Numbered from the stretch's first letter, positions 8,855 to 17,951 are shown. The stretch: DNA of 64,000 bases from Mycobacterium sp. Aquia_213 (GCF_026625985.1 NZ_CP113116.1:2790001-2854000), one strand, 5' to 3'. The notes: generated by a model from the sequence alone, not told the origin. A program made the numbers and translations.

Positions 8855-9985
8855 ATGCACACCCCTATTTGCGACGAACTCGGCATCGAGTTCCCGATCT
8901 TCGCCTTCACGCACTGTCGCGATGTCGTGGTGGCGGTCAGCAAGGCCGGGGGGTTCGGCGTGCTCGGAGCGGTGGGCTTCACGCCCGAGCAGCTGGAGAT
9001 CGAGCTCAACTGGATTGACGAGAACATCGGCGACCACCCGTACGGCGTCGACATCGTGATCCCGAACAAGTACGAGGGCATGGACTCGAACCTGTCGGCC
9101 GAGGAACTGACCAAACAGCTTCAGTCGATGGTTCCGCAGGAATACCTGGACTTCGGCAAGAAGATCCTCGCCGACCACGGCGTCCCGGTCGAGGACAGCG
9201 ATGGCGACACCCTGCAGCTGCTCGGGTGGACCGAGGCGACAGCCACGCCACAGGTCGAGGTGGCGCTCAAGCACCCCAAGGTGAAGATGATCGCCAACGC
9301 GCTCGGCACGCCGCCGGCCGACATGATCAAGCACATCCACGAGGCCGGACTCAAGGTGGCCGCGCTGTGCGGCTCCCCCTCGCAGGCGCGCAAGCACGCC
9401 GACGCGGGCATCGACATCATCATTGCTCAGGGCGGCGAGGCCGGCGGGCACTGCGGTGAGGTGGGCTCAATCGTGCTGTGGCCGCAGGTCGTCAAGGAGG
9501 TGGCTCCGGTCCCCGTCCTCGGCGCGGGCGGCATCGGCAGTGGCCAGCAGATCGCCGCGGCATTGGCGCTGGGCTGCCAGGGCGCATGGACCGGCTCGCA
9601 ATGGTTGATGGTCGAGGAGTCCTCGAACACGCCGGTTCAGCAGGAGGCCTACGTCAAGGCCGGCAGCCGCGACACCGTGCGCAGCCGCTCGTTCACCGGC
9701 AAGCCGGCCCGCATGCTGCGCAACGACTGGACCGAGGCATGGGAGAACCCGGACAACCCGAAGCCGCTCGGTATGCCGTTGCAGTACATGGTTTCCGGCA
9801 TGGCAGTGCGCGCCACGAACCGCTACCCCAACGAATCCGTCGACGTAGCGTTCAACCCCGTCGGTCAGGTCGTCGGGCAGTTCAGCAAGGTGGAGAAGAC
9901 GTCGACCGTGATCGAGCGCTGGGTGCAGGAGTACCTGGAGGCAACGGCCAAGCTCGACGAGCTCAACGAGGCCGCCAGCGTCTAG
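8855..9985 (+). CDS. Nitronate monooxygenase/2-nitropropane dioxygenase family protein (Rv1894c homologue)
   Basis: The 376-residue TIM-barrel flavoprotein has the family pattern: N-terminal FPIFAFTHCRDVVVAVSKAGG, AQGGEAGGHCG near residue 195, the phosphate-binding loop LGAGGIGSGQQIAAALALG, and GSQWLMVEES. Members bind FMN and oxidise nitronates. The true substrate here is unknown and the KstR site suggests a role in sterol or lipid breakdown. The ATG at 8855 has AGGAG with 6-base spacing, so longer in-frame starts are rejected. The gene is single, with a convergent small gene following its stop. Confidence 0.9.
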   Translation: MHTPICDELGIEFPIFAFTHCRDVVVAVSKAGGFGVLGAVGFTPEQLEIELNWIDENIGDHPYGVDIVIPNKYEGMDSNLSAEELTKQLQSMVPQEYLDFGKKILADHGVPVEDSDGDTLQLLGWTEATATPQVEVALKHPKVKMIANALGTPPADMIKHIHEAGLKVAALCGSPSQARKHADAGIDIIIAQGGEAGGHCGEVGSIVLWPQVVKEVAPVPVLGAGGIGSGQQIAAALALGCQGAWTGSQWLMVEESSNTPVQQEAYVKAGSRDTVRSRSFTGKPARMLRNDWTEAWENPDNPKPLGMPLQYMVSGMAVRATNRYPNESVDVAFNPVGQVVGQFSKVEKTSTVIERWVQEYLEATAKLDELNEAASV

Positions 9986-9991
9986 CGACGA

Positions 9992-10216
9992 CTACTCTTC
10001 GTCGACGTCGTACTTGCCGCCGGTGAAGACTTCCTTGGTCCGTTCCACGGCGTGAGTCGCGATGTCGATCGAGTTCTCGACGATGCCGCTGACCCCGCCC
10101 TTGAGGTCGCCGCGGATGATGTCACCGGCGTTTTCGACGATGTCTGAAGCCTTTTCGACGGCATTGGTCGCGATGTCCTTGACCGCGTCCACGGCGTCTC
10201 TGGGATTGACCGCCAC
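9992..10216 (-). CDS. Small amphipathic conserved protein (Rv1893 homologue), function unknown
   Basis: The 74-residue acidic protein has no signal peptide. It consists largely of repeating amphipathic heptad-like stretches (AVDAVKDIATNAVEKASDIV, GDIIRGDLKGGV, ENSIDIATHAVERTKEVF), resembling stress- or membrane-associated helical proteins. I cannot assign a function. It converges with the nitronate monooxygenase (6 bases between stops). M. tuberculosis has a similar small gene at the same place. GGAG lies upstream of the ATG in GGAGTCTCC-like context. Confidence 0.75.
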   Translation of the reverse strand: MAVNPRDAVDAVKDIATNAVEKASDIVENAGDIIRGDLKGGVSGIVENSIDIATHAVERTKEVFTGGKYDVDEE

Positions 10217-10272
10217 CGGAGTCTCCTTATCGTTGCGGGTCTTGAAAAGAACCTAGCTACGACTCTAGAGGG

Positions 10273-10563
10273 TCAGTAGTTGACCAGGGTCCGCCAATAG
10301 TCCTCGGGGATCTCGGCGCCGGAACGCAGAACACGGGCCAGCCCCACGGCCATCGCGATGCCGAGCAGACCGAGCCACAGCCCCGCCAATCCGATAACCG
10401 CCCAGAGCGCGGCGGTGACGGCGGGCCACGGCGACAAGACCGCGAGCACCGGAGCGAAGAAGAAGCCGGTCCCGATGTACCAGGCCGAGCCGGCCCGATC
10501 GGACGCCAGCACGAAGCGCAGCCACCGGGGAACCGGACCTTGCGTCGGCCGACGTTCGCGCAT
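10273..10563 (-). CDS. Small membrane protein (Rv1892-like)
   Basis: The 96-residue protein has a short basic N-terminus (MRERRPTQGPVPRW) and two or three hydrophobic segments (AWYIGTGFFFAPVLAVL, AVTAALWAVIGLAGLWLGLLGIAMAV). It ends in an acidic cytoplasmic-type tail. The reading frame is open further upstream, but the ATG at 10563 lies only 5 bases after the stop of the secreted-protein gene, which fits an operon. Function unknown. M. tuberculosis has a membrane protein gene in the same position. Confidence 0.7.
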   Translation of the reverse strand: MRERRPTQGPVPRWLRFVLASDRAGSAWYIGTGFFFAPVLAVLSPWPAVTAALWAVIGLAGLWLGLLGIAMAVGLARVLRSGAEIPEDYWRTLVNY

Positions 10564-10568
10564 GATCG

Positions 10569-10976
10569 TTATCCCGACGGCGGGAAGAACCCTGCTCCGG
10601 TGAACCAACCCTCTTGCCAGCCTTGAGCTCCCAGGCAGAGCATGGGGAGTCCCCGGTCCGACTGTGCCGCGCTCTGCGGGCCCGGGCACTTCGCGCCGGC
10701 CTGCTGAACGCCGTACAGCGGATACGAGATCACCCAGTAGCCGATGGTCGCCGCCGGGAACTGGTTGGCCGGCGGGAAATGGCAGGCTTCGGCCTGGCCG
10801 CTGGGGCCCCGGCCGAAGATGAAGCGCTCGTAGTTGTCGCACGGTGCGCCCAACGAGGCCTGATAGTTCATGTTCGGCACATCGCCCTCGTAACCGGCTG
10901 CCGCACACGGCGCCACCGCGACGGCGCCGGCCGTGATCACGGCGACGGCGAGTACTTCGCGAATCATCCGCTCCAC
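10569..10976 (-). CDS. Secreted conserved protein (Rv1891-like), function unknown
   Basis: The 135-residue product has a clear signal peptide (hydrophobic VLAVAVITAGAVAVAPCAAA). A short mature domain follows, rich in Gly, Pro and aromatic residues, with several cysteines (APCDNYERF, EACHFPP, AKCPGP, PMLCLG) that probably form disulfides. It looks like an exported mycobacterial protein of unknown role. The start may be at ATG 10976 or at Met4 (10967). It is first in a two-gene operon with the membrane protein and is divergent from the P450 gene, with 276 bases of shared upstream DNA. Confidence 0.8.
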   Translation of the reverse strand: MERMIREVLAVAVITAGAVAVAPCAAAGYEGDVPNMNYQASLGAPCDNYERFIFGRGPSGQAEACHFPPANQFPAATIGYWVISYPLYGVQQAGAKCPGPQSAAQSDRGLPMLCLGAQGWQEGWFTGAGFFPPSG

Positions 10977-11134
10977 CCCTTCGCGTAGGCGTCACCCGGT
11001 CCGTCGTGCCGGTGACCTGGACCAAAGCATATCTATTGTGGTCCAGGCCACAAGGCCTGGGCGACCGAACGCGGCCGTGGACCTGCCTGCTGCCCGCCGA
11101 CGGTGTCCTCCCGGCGGCTTGCACCACGCCGTCG

Positions 11135-11148
11135 GTGAACATGTTGCA
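11135..11148. promoter_or_regulatory. Candidate KstR-type operator upstream of the CYP125-like gene
   Basis: GTGAACATGTTGCA keeps the AAC-nn-GTT core and final A of TnnAACnnGTTnnA but has G in place of the first T. It lies 104 bases upstream of the P450 start, in the region shared with the divergent secreted-protein gene. A CYP125-type gene is a plausible KstR target, but the match is imperfect. Confidence 0.45.
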
Positions 11149-11252
11149 ATTTGGTCGATCGAAGTTGTGTCAATGCTTCCCAACAGTGGTGTTGCAGTGG
11201 TTTATTTGGCACAAGCATTACGACTAGAAGACTTCGTATCGAGGAGTGGGCC

Positions 11253-12539
11253 TTGTCAACTACTAAGACGACCACCAAGCCGAGCCCGAACCTGCCTGCC
11301 GGGTTCGATTTCACCGATCCGGACATCCATGCGCAGCGACTGCCGGTGGAAGAACTGGCCGAGCTGCGCCGGACCGCGCCGATCTGGTGGAACGAGCAGC
11401 CTGCCGGTTCCGGCGGATTCGACGACGAGGGCTACTGGGTGGTGTCCAAGCACAAGGACGTCAAAGAGATTTCGCGGCGTAGCGATGTGTTCTCCAGCCT
11501 GGAGAACACCGCCCTGCCCCGCTACAAGGACGGCACTGTCCAGCAGCAGCGAGAGACGGGGAAGTTCGTGCTGCTCAACATGGACGCCCCGCAGCACACG
11601 CACCTCCGCAAGATCATCTCCCGCGGCTTCACCCCCCGTGCCGTCGAACGGCTTCGCGACGACCTGAACGAGCGCGCCCGGCAGATCGTCGCGAAGGCGG
11701 CCGCCGAAGGCTCCGGCGATTTCGTCGAGCAGGTGTCGTGTGAGCTTCCGCTGCAAGCCATTGCCGGGCTGATGGGGGTGCCCCAAGACGAACGCATGAA
11801 GCTGTTCCACTGGTCCAACCAGATGGTGGGAGACCAAGATCCCGAATTCGCCCGCAACGACGCGATGGGCGCCTCGGTCGAACTGATCACCTACGCCATG
11901 CAGATGGCCGCCGATCGGGCGCAAAACCCCGGGGATGACATCGTCACCAAGTTGGTCCAGGCCGACGTCGACGGTCACAAGCTGTCCGACGACGAGTTCG
12001 GGTTTTTCGTCATCCTGCTGGCCGTGGCCGGCAACGAGACCACCCGCAACTCCATCACCCAGGGCATGATGGCCTTCACCGATTTCCCGGATCAGTGGGA
12101 GCTCTACAAGAGGGAACGTCCGGCCACCACCGCCGACGAGATTGTCCGGTGGGCCACTCCGGTGACGTCGTTCCAGCGCACCGCACTCGAGGACTACGAG
12201 CTGTCCGGGGTGCAGATCAAGAAGGGGCAACGGGTGGTAATGGTTTACCGCTCGGCCAATTTCGACGAGGAAGTGTTCGACGACCCGTTCACGTTCAACA
12301 TCCTGCGTGATCCCAACCCGCACGTAGGATTTGGCGGCACCGGCGCGCACTATTGCATCGGGGCCAACCTGGCGCGGATGACGATCGACCTGATGTTCAA
12401 CGCGATCGCCGACGCCATGCCCAATCTGAAATCCGTCGGCAAGCCTGAACGGCTACGGTCGGGCTGGCTCAACGGAATCAAGCACTGGCAGGTCGACTAC
12501 CACACCAGCGGGTCCGGGGAATGCCCCGTCGCCCATTGA
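11253..12539 (+). CDS. Cytochrome P450, CYP125 family (steroid C26-monooxygenase-like)
   Basis: The 428-residue P450 is strongly similar to CYP125A1 as I remember it: PSPNLPAGFDFTDPD, PIWWNEQ, FVLLNMDAPQHTHLRKIISR, VSCELPLQAIAGLMGVPQ, SGVQIKKGQRVVM, GWLNGIKHWQVDY. The I-helix motif is AVAGNETTRNS, the ExxR is ADEIVR, and the heme loop is FGGTGAHYCIGANLAR. CYP125 enzymes hydroxylate C26 of cholesterol and cholestenone. The TTG start at 11253 has GAGGAG with 6-base spacing. A zinc dehydrogenase follows 27 bases later and could oxidise the alcohol product. This copy lies outside the usual cholesterol cluster, so it is probably a paralogue. Confidence 0.92.
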   Translation: MSTTKTTTKPSPNLPAGFDFTDPDIHAQRLPVEELAELRRTAPIWWNEQPAGSGGFDDEGYWVVSKHKDVKEISRRSDVFSSLENTALPRYKDGTVQQQRETGKFVLLNMDAPQHTHLRKIISRGFTPRAVERLRDDLNERARQIVAKAAAEGSGDFVEQVSCELPLQAIAGLMGVPQDERMKLFHWSNQMVGDQDPEFARNDAMGASVELITYAMQMAADRAQNPGDDIVTKLVQADVDGHKLSDDEFGFFVILLAVAGNETTRNSITQGMMAFTDFPDQWELYKRERPATTADEIVRWATPVTSFQRTALEDYELSGVQIKKGQRVVMVYRSANFDEEVFDDPFTFNILRDPNPHVGFGGTGAHYCIGANLARMTIDLMFNAIADAMPNLKSVGKPERLRSGWLNGIKHWQVDYHTSGSGECPVAH

Positions 12540-12566
12540 GGCACTGAGTCGATCGGGGGGTAGTCC

Positions 12567-13580
12567 ATGCCGACACATCAAGCCGTCCAAATGCAGTCCC
12601 CTGGTGCGCCTTTGGAGCTGGCAGAGGTTGAAACCAAACCGCCGGGCCGTGACGAGGTACGGCTGACGGTCACGGCTTGTGGTGTGTGCGGCACCGACCG
12701 TGCGTTCGCCAACGGCGGCTTCCCGAGCATGACGTGGCCGCTCACCCTTGGCCACGAAATCGCCGGAACCATAGCCGAACTCGGTGAGGGCGTGGAGGGC
12801 TTCGCGGTCGGCGAGCGGGTCACCGTCGGCTGGTTCGGCGGAAACTGCAATCGTTGCGGACCCTGCCGCAGAGGCACCTTCATCCATTGCGCGAACATGA
12901 AGGTCCCGAGCTGGCAGTACCCCGGCGGTTACGCGCAGTCGGTGACGGCGCCGGCCAACGCGCTGGCCCGGATTCCGTCCGAGCTGTCGGATGTGGAGGC
13001 GGCCCCGATGGGCTGTGCGGGCGTCACGACGTACAACGCCTTGCGTCACACCAAGGCGCTACCCGGTGACCGGGTCGCGATTCTCGGTGTCGGCGGACTC
13101 GGGCACCTCGGGGTGCAGTTCTCCCGGGCGATGGGCTTCGAGACCATCGCGATTGCCAGGGGCAGCGGCAAAGAATCCGATGCCCGGAAATTGGGCGCGC
13201 ATCACTACATCGATTCCACCAGTGGCGACGTCGCCGCAGCGTTACAGGCGCTGGGCGGCGTGACCGTCGTGCTGGCCACCGCCTCGAGCTCGGCGGCCAT
13301 GGCCGAAACGGTTGGCGGATTGCTGCCGCAGGGCGAATTGATCACCATCGGCGTCACCACGGAGCCGCTGCCGATCAGCCCGGTACAGCTGATCACGCCG
13401 GGTGTGAGCATCGTCGGCCACCCGTCCGGCACTTCGAAAGATGTCGAAGACACAATGCATTTCGCGGTGCTATCGGGAGTGCGGGCCTGGATCGAAGAGT
13501 TGCCACTGGCGCAGGCCGCCGCTGGATACGCCGCGATGGAGCAAGGGCGAGCGCGGTACCGCACCGTTTTGACCATGTGA
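12567..13580 (+). CDS. Zinc-dependent alcohol dehydrogenase
   Basis: The 337-residue MDR-family protein has a catalytic zinc pattern C-GTD in ACGVCGTDRAF, GHE in LTLGHEIAG, structural cysteines in NCNRCGPCRRGTFIHC, and the NAD(P) loop LGVGGLGHLGVQ. The GGHLG context is typical of the AdhP/CAD-like branch. It is directly downstream of the CYP125-like P450 and likely cotranscribed, so it may handle the hydroxylated sterol side chain, but this is inference. The ATG at 12567 is preceded by GGGGGG. Confidence 0.88.
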   Translation: MPTHQAVQMQSPGAPLELAEVETKPPGRDEVRLTVTACGVCGTDRAFANGGFPSMTWPLTLGHEIAGTIAELGEGVEGFAVGERVTVGWFGGNCNRCGPCRRGTFIHCANMKVPSWQYPGGYAQSVTAPANALARIPSELSDVEAAPMGCAGVTTYNALRHTKALPGDRVAILGVGGLGHLGVQFSRAMGFETIAIARGSGKESDARKLGAHHYIDSTSGDVAAALQALGGVTVVLATASSSAAMAETVGGLLPQGELITIGVTTEPLPISPVQLITPGVSIVGHPSGTSKDVEDTMHFAVLSGVRAWIEELPLAQAAAGYAAMEQGRARYRTVLTM

Positions 13581-13593
13581 ATACAGTCGGTCT

Positions 13594-14142
13594 GTGACCG
13601 ACGTGTGGACTCTCGACGCTGCTGACGGTGAACTGCGGCTACGTACCGGCGTCAAAGGCCGGGCCGCGCGGATGGGCCATCGCCTCACCATCGCGATGGC
13701 GCGCTGGACGGCTACCGTGCGATGGGCCGGCGCCGATCCCGTCGCGGCCGAGCTTACGGTCGAGGCGGACTCGTTCGGCGTGCTCAGCAGCCAGGGTGGT
13801 GTCAAGGGCCTCTCCGGTCCCGAGAAGGCGCTGGTGCGCTCCAACGCATTGAGCTCGCTGGGCGCGGACCGCTTCCCCGAAATCCGTTTCACCGCCGACG
13901 CCATCGAAAAAACCGAAAACGGCTACCGGCTCAGCGGCACGCTTGAGATCCGCGGAAAACGGCGAGAGCACGTAATCGATTTGCACACAGAAGATCTCGG
14001 TGACTCCTGGCGAATGTCTGCCGAATCCACGGTCCGCCAGTCCGACTACGGCATCAAGCCGTACTCGCTGTTGATGGGCTCGGTGCAGGTCGCCGACGAC
14101 GTGACACTGTCTTTTACCGCGGTTCACGCCAAGGACGATTGA
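13594..14142 (+). CDS. YceI-family lipid-binding-like protein
   Basis: The 182-residue protein has the YceI beta-barrel signature: TDVWTLDAADGELRLRTG at the start, FPEIRFTADAIEK in the middle, SGTLEIRGKRREHVIDL, then SDYGIKPYSLLMG near the end. It has no signal peptide, unlike many YceI members. YceI proteins bind polyisoprenoids or other hydrophobic ligands. The GTG at 13594 comes 13 bases after the dehydrogenase stop, so it could belong to the same transcript. Role in this context is unknown. Confidence 0.82.
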   Translation: MTDVWTLDAADGELRLRTGVKGRAARMGHRLTIAMARWTATVRWAGADPVAAELTVEADSFGVLSSQGGVKGLSGPEKALVRSNALSSLGADRFPEIRFTADAIEKTENGYRLSGTLEIRGKRREHVIDLHTEDLGDSWRMSAESTVRQSDYGIKPYSLLMGSVQVADDVTLSFTAVHAKDD

Positions 14143-14238
14143 ACGCCACGGGCAGTACTCGTCGGCGCGTGTATCCTCGGTGGGGATTCATTACCGCCGC
14201 TAAGTATCTATTACCTTGTCTCGCCGAAAGGGATCAAA

Positions 14239-15168
14239 ATGCCTCGTACCGAAAACGATTCGTGGGATCTGGCGACCAGTGTCGGAGCGACCGCCACCAT
14301 GGTGGCCGCCGGCCGGGCCGTCGCCACGAAGGCCGATAAGCCGCTGATCGACGATCCCTTCGCCGAACCACTGGTACGAGCCGTGGGAATCGAATTCCTG
14401 GCGCGATGGGCCAACGGGGAGATCGACGCGGCCGACATCGACGGTGCCGACGAGGCGTGGGGTTTGCAGCGGATGGCCGACCTGATGAGTGTGCGGACGC
14501 CGTACTTCGACGCGTTTTTCCGGGACGCGATGGACGCGGGTATCCGCCAGGCCGTCATCCTGGCGTCGGGACTGGATGCGCGGGCCTACCGGCTGTCTTG
14601 GCCGGACGGAGCCAAGGTATTCGAGATCGACCAGCCCGAAGTGATCCAATTCAAGAACTCAACGCTGGCCGATCTGGGTGCACAGCCGACGACGGAGCTG
14701 CGCGTGGTACCGATCGATCTGCGCCACGATTGGCCAACGGCGTTGCGCGAAAAGGGCTTTGACGCCTCCCAGCCCAGCGCATGGATCGCCGAAGGGCTGC
14801 TTGCGTTCCTGCCGCCGGACGCGCAGGATCGCCTGCTGGACAACATCACCGGCTTCAGCACGGCCGGAAGTCGGCTTGCTGCAGAGATTTTCGGCGCTCG
14901 CTCGGACGAAAGCGGTGAGCCGGCGCCGGACGCGGTTGCGATCGCCGGCGAGCGCTGGCGCGCGCACGGGTTCGATGTGGAACTCGCCGACTTGCGTTAC
15001 GACGTTGAGCGCAATGACGTTGCCGCATACCTGGATCGCCACGGCTGGCAGACATCGGTCCGGACGCTGAATGAACTGTTCGCGGCCGACGGCCTACCCG
15101 AAGTACCTTCGACCGCAGGCAATCCGGCCGCTGACGCCTACTACTGCACCGCGATCAGGCAGTCCTAG
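14239..15168 (+). CDS. SAM-dependent methyltransferase, PPM1-like family
   Basis: The 309-residue protein shows the family hallmarks: DSWDLATSVGATATMVAAGRA, DPFAEPLVRAVG, the SAM loop VILASGLDARAYRLSWPDG, VFEIDQPEVIQFK, and SAWIAEGLLAFLPPDAQDRLL. It is paralogous to 1994-2917 but more typical of the Rv0830/Rv1888A branch. Substrate unknown. It begins 96 bases after the YceI gene and ends facing the DUF7159-like gene, separated by a short imperfect hairpin. Confidence 0.9.
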   Translation: MPRTENDSWDLATSVGATATMVAAGRAVATKADKPLIDDPFAEPLVRAVGIEFLARWANGEIDAADIDGADEAWGLQRMADLMSVRTPYFDAFFRDAMDAGIRQAVILASGLDARAYRLSWPDGAKVFEIDQPEVIQFKNSTLADLGAQPTTELRVVPIDLRHDWPTALREKGFDASQPSAWIAEGLLAFLPPDAQDRLLDNITGFSTAGSRLAAEIFGARSDESGEPAPDAVAIAGERWRAHGFDVELADLRYDVERNDVAAYLDRHGWQTSVRTLNELFAADGLPEVPSTAGNPAADAYYCTAIRQS

Positions 15169-15176
15169 GCCGCGGG

Positions 15177-15201
15177 GCCTTTAAGCGCCGCGCGTTAAGG
15201 C
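15177..15201. terminator. Imperfect hairpin between convergent genes
   Basis: GCCTT and AAGGC arms with an inner GCGC/GCGC pairing surround a short mismatch. The element overlaps the stop region of two convergent genes, fitting a bidirectional terminator. There is no T-tract, so confidence is modest. Confidence 0.4.
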
Positions 15202-16316
15202 TGTGCCGGTGCAGCCGGCGTCGTCGGCTCACCGGTGTCGCCGGGGATATGCTCGAGCACTCGTGTCAAGTACGGTTGCGGGCCGTTCGGGTCGGGCTGC
15301 TGCTCGGCGGGAATACCCGCCTCCGCTGCGCCGGGCCTGGAAACCGGTTCACCGGTGGCAGCCCACCGCGGTGCGGGCGGCTCGGGTGCAACCGCGGGCG
15401 CCACGGCTTCGGCGACCTGCGGTGTCTGCTCGTGCACGACATGCTTGCCCGGGGCGCGTCCCGCGTCGGGAGCAAGCTGAATACCCACGGCAACGGCCAG
15501 CGACGAGACAAAAGTGATGGCGCCGGCGGCCAACACGGTCACCGCCCCCGCGTAAGACAAGTGGCCGGGCCGCCGTGGCGGCGCGGCCGGTGCGGGTTCG
15601 CTGGTCTGCGGGATCAGTTGCTCGTCGGTGAAGTCGGTGCTGCGAGCCGCGGCCAGTGCCGTGCCGCGCGCGACCGTCACCTGGGCCATGGTCTGCGCGA
15701 ATACCGGCACCGGCAAAGCCTTTTCGAGCTGCCAGGAAAACCCGTCGATGTCGCTGTCCGCGCCCACGACAACCACGCCGCCCGGACGCCAACCGGTGCG
15801 GTCGAACATTCCGGTCAGCCAGGATCGCAGTCCGTCGAAGCCGCCGCTGATCTGTTTGACGACCGTTTGGGTGTCGCCGTCCTGCGTGTCGACCATGACG
15901 ACCGTCGCCCGCTCGTGTTCGAGAAGGCAGACCGCCGTCCGCTCGTACCCGATGACGGGCGCGATCGCCCGCGCCAGGGTCTCGACAGCCTCGAGCAACC
16001 GAACCGGCACCACATTGTCGAACCCGGCGTCGGTCAACGCCTCCAGCAGCAGTGCGGCCTGGGCGGCCGCTTCGTCGTTCCACGTCACCCCGATGACGCG
16101 CAGATGGTGATCACTCGCATTGGCCTGCGCGTCCACTCGCAAGACCTCTTGTGCCACCTGCTCGGCGGTGCTCACGGCGGGTACGCCGTCCTCGGCGTGC
16201 AGCGCAGACTCTTGGTGGTCCAGGATCGTGCCGTCCGCGCCGTGTCCTTCAGCGAGGACCCACCCGAAGGTGGTCGGCGTCAGTGATAGCCCTAGTACCG
16301 TTTCCAAAATTTGCAC
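15195..16316 (-). CDS. DUF7159-like mycobacterial membrane-anchored protein with ASKHA-like N-terminal domain
   Basis: The 373-residue product starts VQILETVLGLSLTPTTFGWVL, a strand pattern characteristic of a mycobacterial protein family with an actin/Hsp70-like N-terminal domain. It continues with YERTAVCLLEHERATVVMVD and GGVVVVGADSDIDG. One transmembrane helix follows (AGAVTVLAAGAITFVSSLAVAVG, around residue 270-292), then a Pro/Ala-rich exported tail. Function is unknown. I chose GTG 16316 because the family begins with this strand; the ATG at 16361 is an alternative. It is divergent from fbpB across a long non-coding tract. Confidence 0.75.
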   Translation of the reverse strand: MQILETVLGLSLTPTTFGWVLAEGHGADGTILDHQESALHAEDGVPAVSTAEQVAQEVLRVDAQANASDHHLRVIGVTWNDEAAAQAALLLEALTDAGFDNVVPVRLLEAVETLARAIAPVIGYERTAVCLLEHERATVVMVDTQDGDTQTVVKQISGGFDGLRSWLTGMFDRTGWRPGGVVVVGADSDIDGFSWQLEKALPVPVFAQTMAQVTVARGTALAAARSTDFTDEQLIPQTSEPAPAAPPRRPGHLSYAGAVTVLAAGAITFVSSLAVAVGIQLAPDAGRAPGKHVVHEQTPQVAEAVAPAVAPEPPAPRWAATGEPVSRPGAAEAGIPAEQQPDPNGPQPYLTRVLEHIPGDTGEPTTPAAPAQP

Positions 16317-16946
16317 CTCAATCGTCCCGGACTCCGCGGCCCCTGCCGAACCATCACGCACCCGAAAGTCCGCGGTGCGGTGATTCGTGAGGGCCGGAAC
16401 GGACCGGGTTTGCGTTCGGTCTCCATCGGCTTGCTCCGAGAGAGCCTACGCGTTCGTGGAGGGTTCGGCTGCACCGATCTCAGAACCCGGGAAACTCGGG
16501 CGTGCCCGACATCGGCGACGGAATCGAACTAATTGTCGACCGCGTCACGTGGTGCGGCCACGGCTCACCGGCGCTGGTCCTCAGTCGTACCACGCATCAA
16601 TGCGACTAACCGTCCGGCCGATTGGCCGGCGCCGTAGGGCGTGTCGAAATCGGTGGACGCCGCGAATTGACAACGTTTGTAGCCCACGTTGTCGCATGCC
16701 ACTCCCCTGGTGCGTGGATTTCGAGGCAAAGTCTGCTACCTGGCGTTTTACCCGGCGAGAACCCCGAACGAGAGCGCGGAAGAGGGCGCGAGCTTTCCGG
16801 ATCAGTTATTGCACTAGGGTTATTTCTGGTACCAGCCGAAACAAAACTGGGATGACAACGCGTCCCAATCGACATTTCAGCTATTCACACGGTAAATTCT
16901 GCCGAGGGCACCGCGCGACGACATACGACCGACAAGGGGCACAGGT
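16317..16946. other. Non-coding upstream region of fbpB
   Basis: About 630 bases without a convincing gene. Open frames here lack ribosome sites and family resemblance. The DNA near the fbpB side is more AT-rich (around 16800-16900) and must contain the fbpB promoter. I recognise no specific operator. Confidence 0.6.
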
Positions 16947-17936
16947 ATGACAGACGTGAGCGAGAAGATCCGGGCCTGGGGGCGCCGGCTTTTGGTCGGT
17001 GCGGCAGCGGCTGCGGCCCTGCCGGGTCTGATCGGTCTTGCCGGCGGCGGGCCCACCGCGAGCGCATTCTCGCGACCTGGCTTGCCCGTCGAATACCTGC
17101 AGGTCCCGTCGGCGGGGATGGGCCGCAGCATCAAGATCCAGTTCCAGAGCGGCGGCAGCGGATCACCCGCGGTGTACCTGCTCGACGGATTGCGGGCCCA
17201 GGATGACTACAACGGCTGGGACATCAACACCCCCGCCTTCGAGTGGTACTACAAGTCCGGCCTATCGATCGTCATGCCTGTTGGTGGACAGTCGAGCTTC
17301 TACACCGACTGGTACCGCCCGGCGTGCGGGAAGGCCGGCTGTTCGACCTATAAGTGGGAGACGTTCCTGACCAGCGAACTGCCCGGGTATCTGGCGTCCG
17401 AGAAGGGCGTCAAGGCCAACGGCAGCGCCGCGGTCGGCATCTCGATGGCCGGTGCTTCGTCAATGAACCTGGCGATCTACCACCCCGCTCAGTTCGTCTA
17501 CGCCGGTTCGCTGTCCGGCTACCTCAGCCCGTCCACCGGGCAGAGCTGGATTGGCCTGGCGATGGGCGATGCCGGCGGCTACAAGAAGGAAGACATGTGG
17601 GGGCCGGACAGTGACCCCGCATGGCAACGCAACGACCCCTTGGTCAACGTGGGCCAACTCGTCGCCAACAACACCCGGCTCTGGGTGTACTGCGGCAACG
17701 GGACTCCGAACGAACTGGGCGGTGCCAACTTGCCGGCCACGTTCCTGGAGAGCAACTTCATGATCGGCGTCAACAAGAAGTTCCAGGACGCCTATAACGC
17801 AGCCGGCGGCCACAACGCCGTGTTCAACTTCCCCAACTACGGAACCCACAGCTGGGAGTACTGGGGAGCCCAGCTCAACGCGATGAAGGGTGACCTGCAG
17901 GCCACCTTGGGTGCGACCCCCGGCGGCGGTGGATAA
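16947..17936 (+). CDS. fbpB: Antigen 85B mycolyltransferase
   Basis: The 329-residue secreted alpha/beta hydrolase has a long signal peptide (RRLLVGAAAAAALPGLIGLA, cleavage near ASA/FSRPG). Ag85 landmarks are present: YLLDGLRAQDDYNGWDINT, PVGGQSSFYTDWYRPACGKAGC with the disulfide pair, the nucleophile elbow GISMAGAS, the glutamate in NGTPNELGG, and the histidine in GTHSWEYWG. It transfers mycolic acids to trehalose and arabinogalactan and binds fibronectin. The sequence differs from M. tuberculosis Ag85B around the nucleophile (GASSMNLAIY) and the substrate-side loop, and has a glycine-rich tail. A stem-loop follows 20 bases after the stop. Confidence 0.96.
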   Translation: MTDVSEKIRAWGRRLLVGAAAAAALPGLIGLAGGGPTASAFSRPGLPVEYLQVPSAGMGRSIKIQFQSGGSGSPAVYLLDGLRAQDDYNGWDINTPAFEWYYKSGLSIVMPVGGQSSFYTDWYRPACGKAGCSTYKWETFLTSELPGYLASEKGVKANGSAAVGISMAGASSMNLAIYHPAQFVYAGSLSGYLSPSTGQSWIGLAMGDAGGYKKEDMWGPDSDPAWQRNDPLVNVGQLVANNTRLWVYCGNGTPNELGGANLPATFLESNFMIGVNKKFQDAYNAAGGHNAVFNFPNYGTHSWEYWGAQLNAMKGDLQATLGATPGGGG

Positions 17937-17951
17937 CCCCCTTAATTTCGG

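Noticed and set aside
16387..16950. 187-codon plus-strand frame before fbpB
   Set aside because: No ribosome site or family resemblance; biased to Arg/Pro and overlapping the fbpB promoter region.
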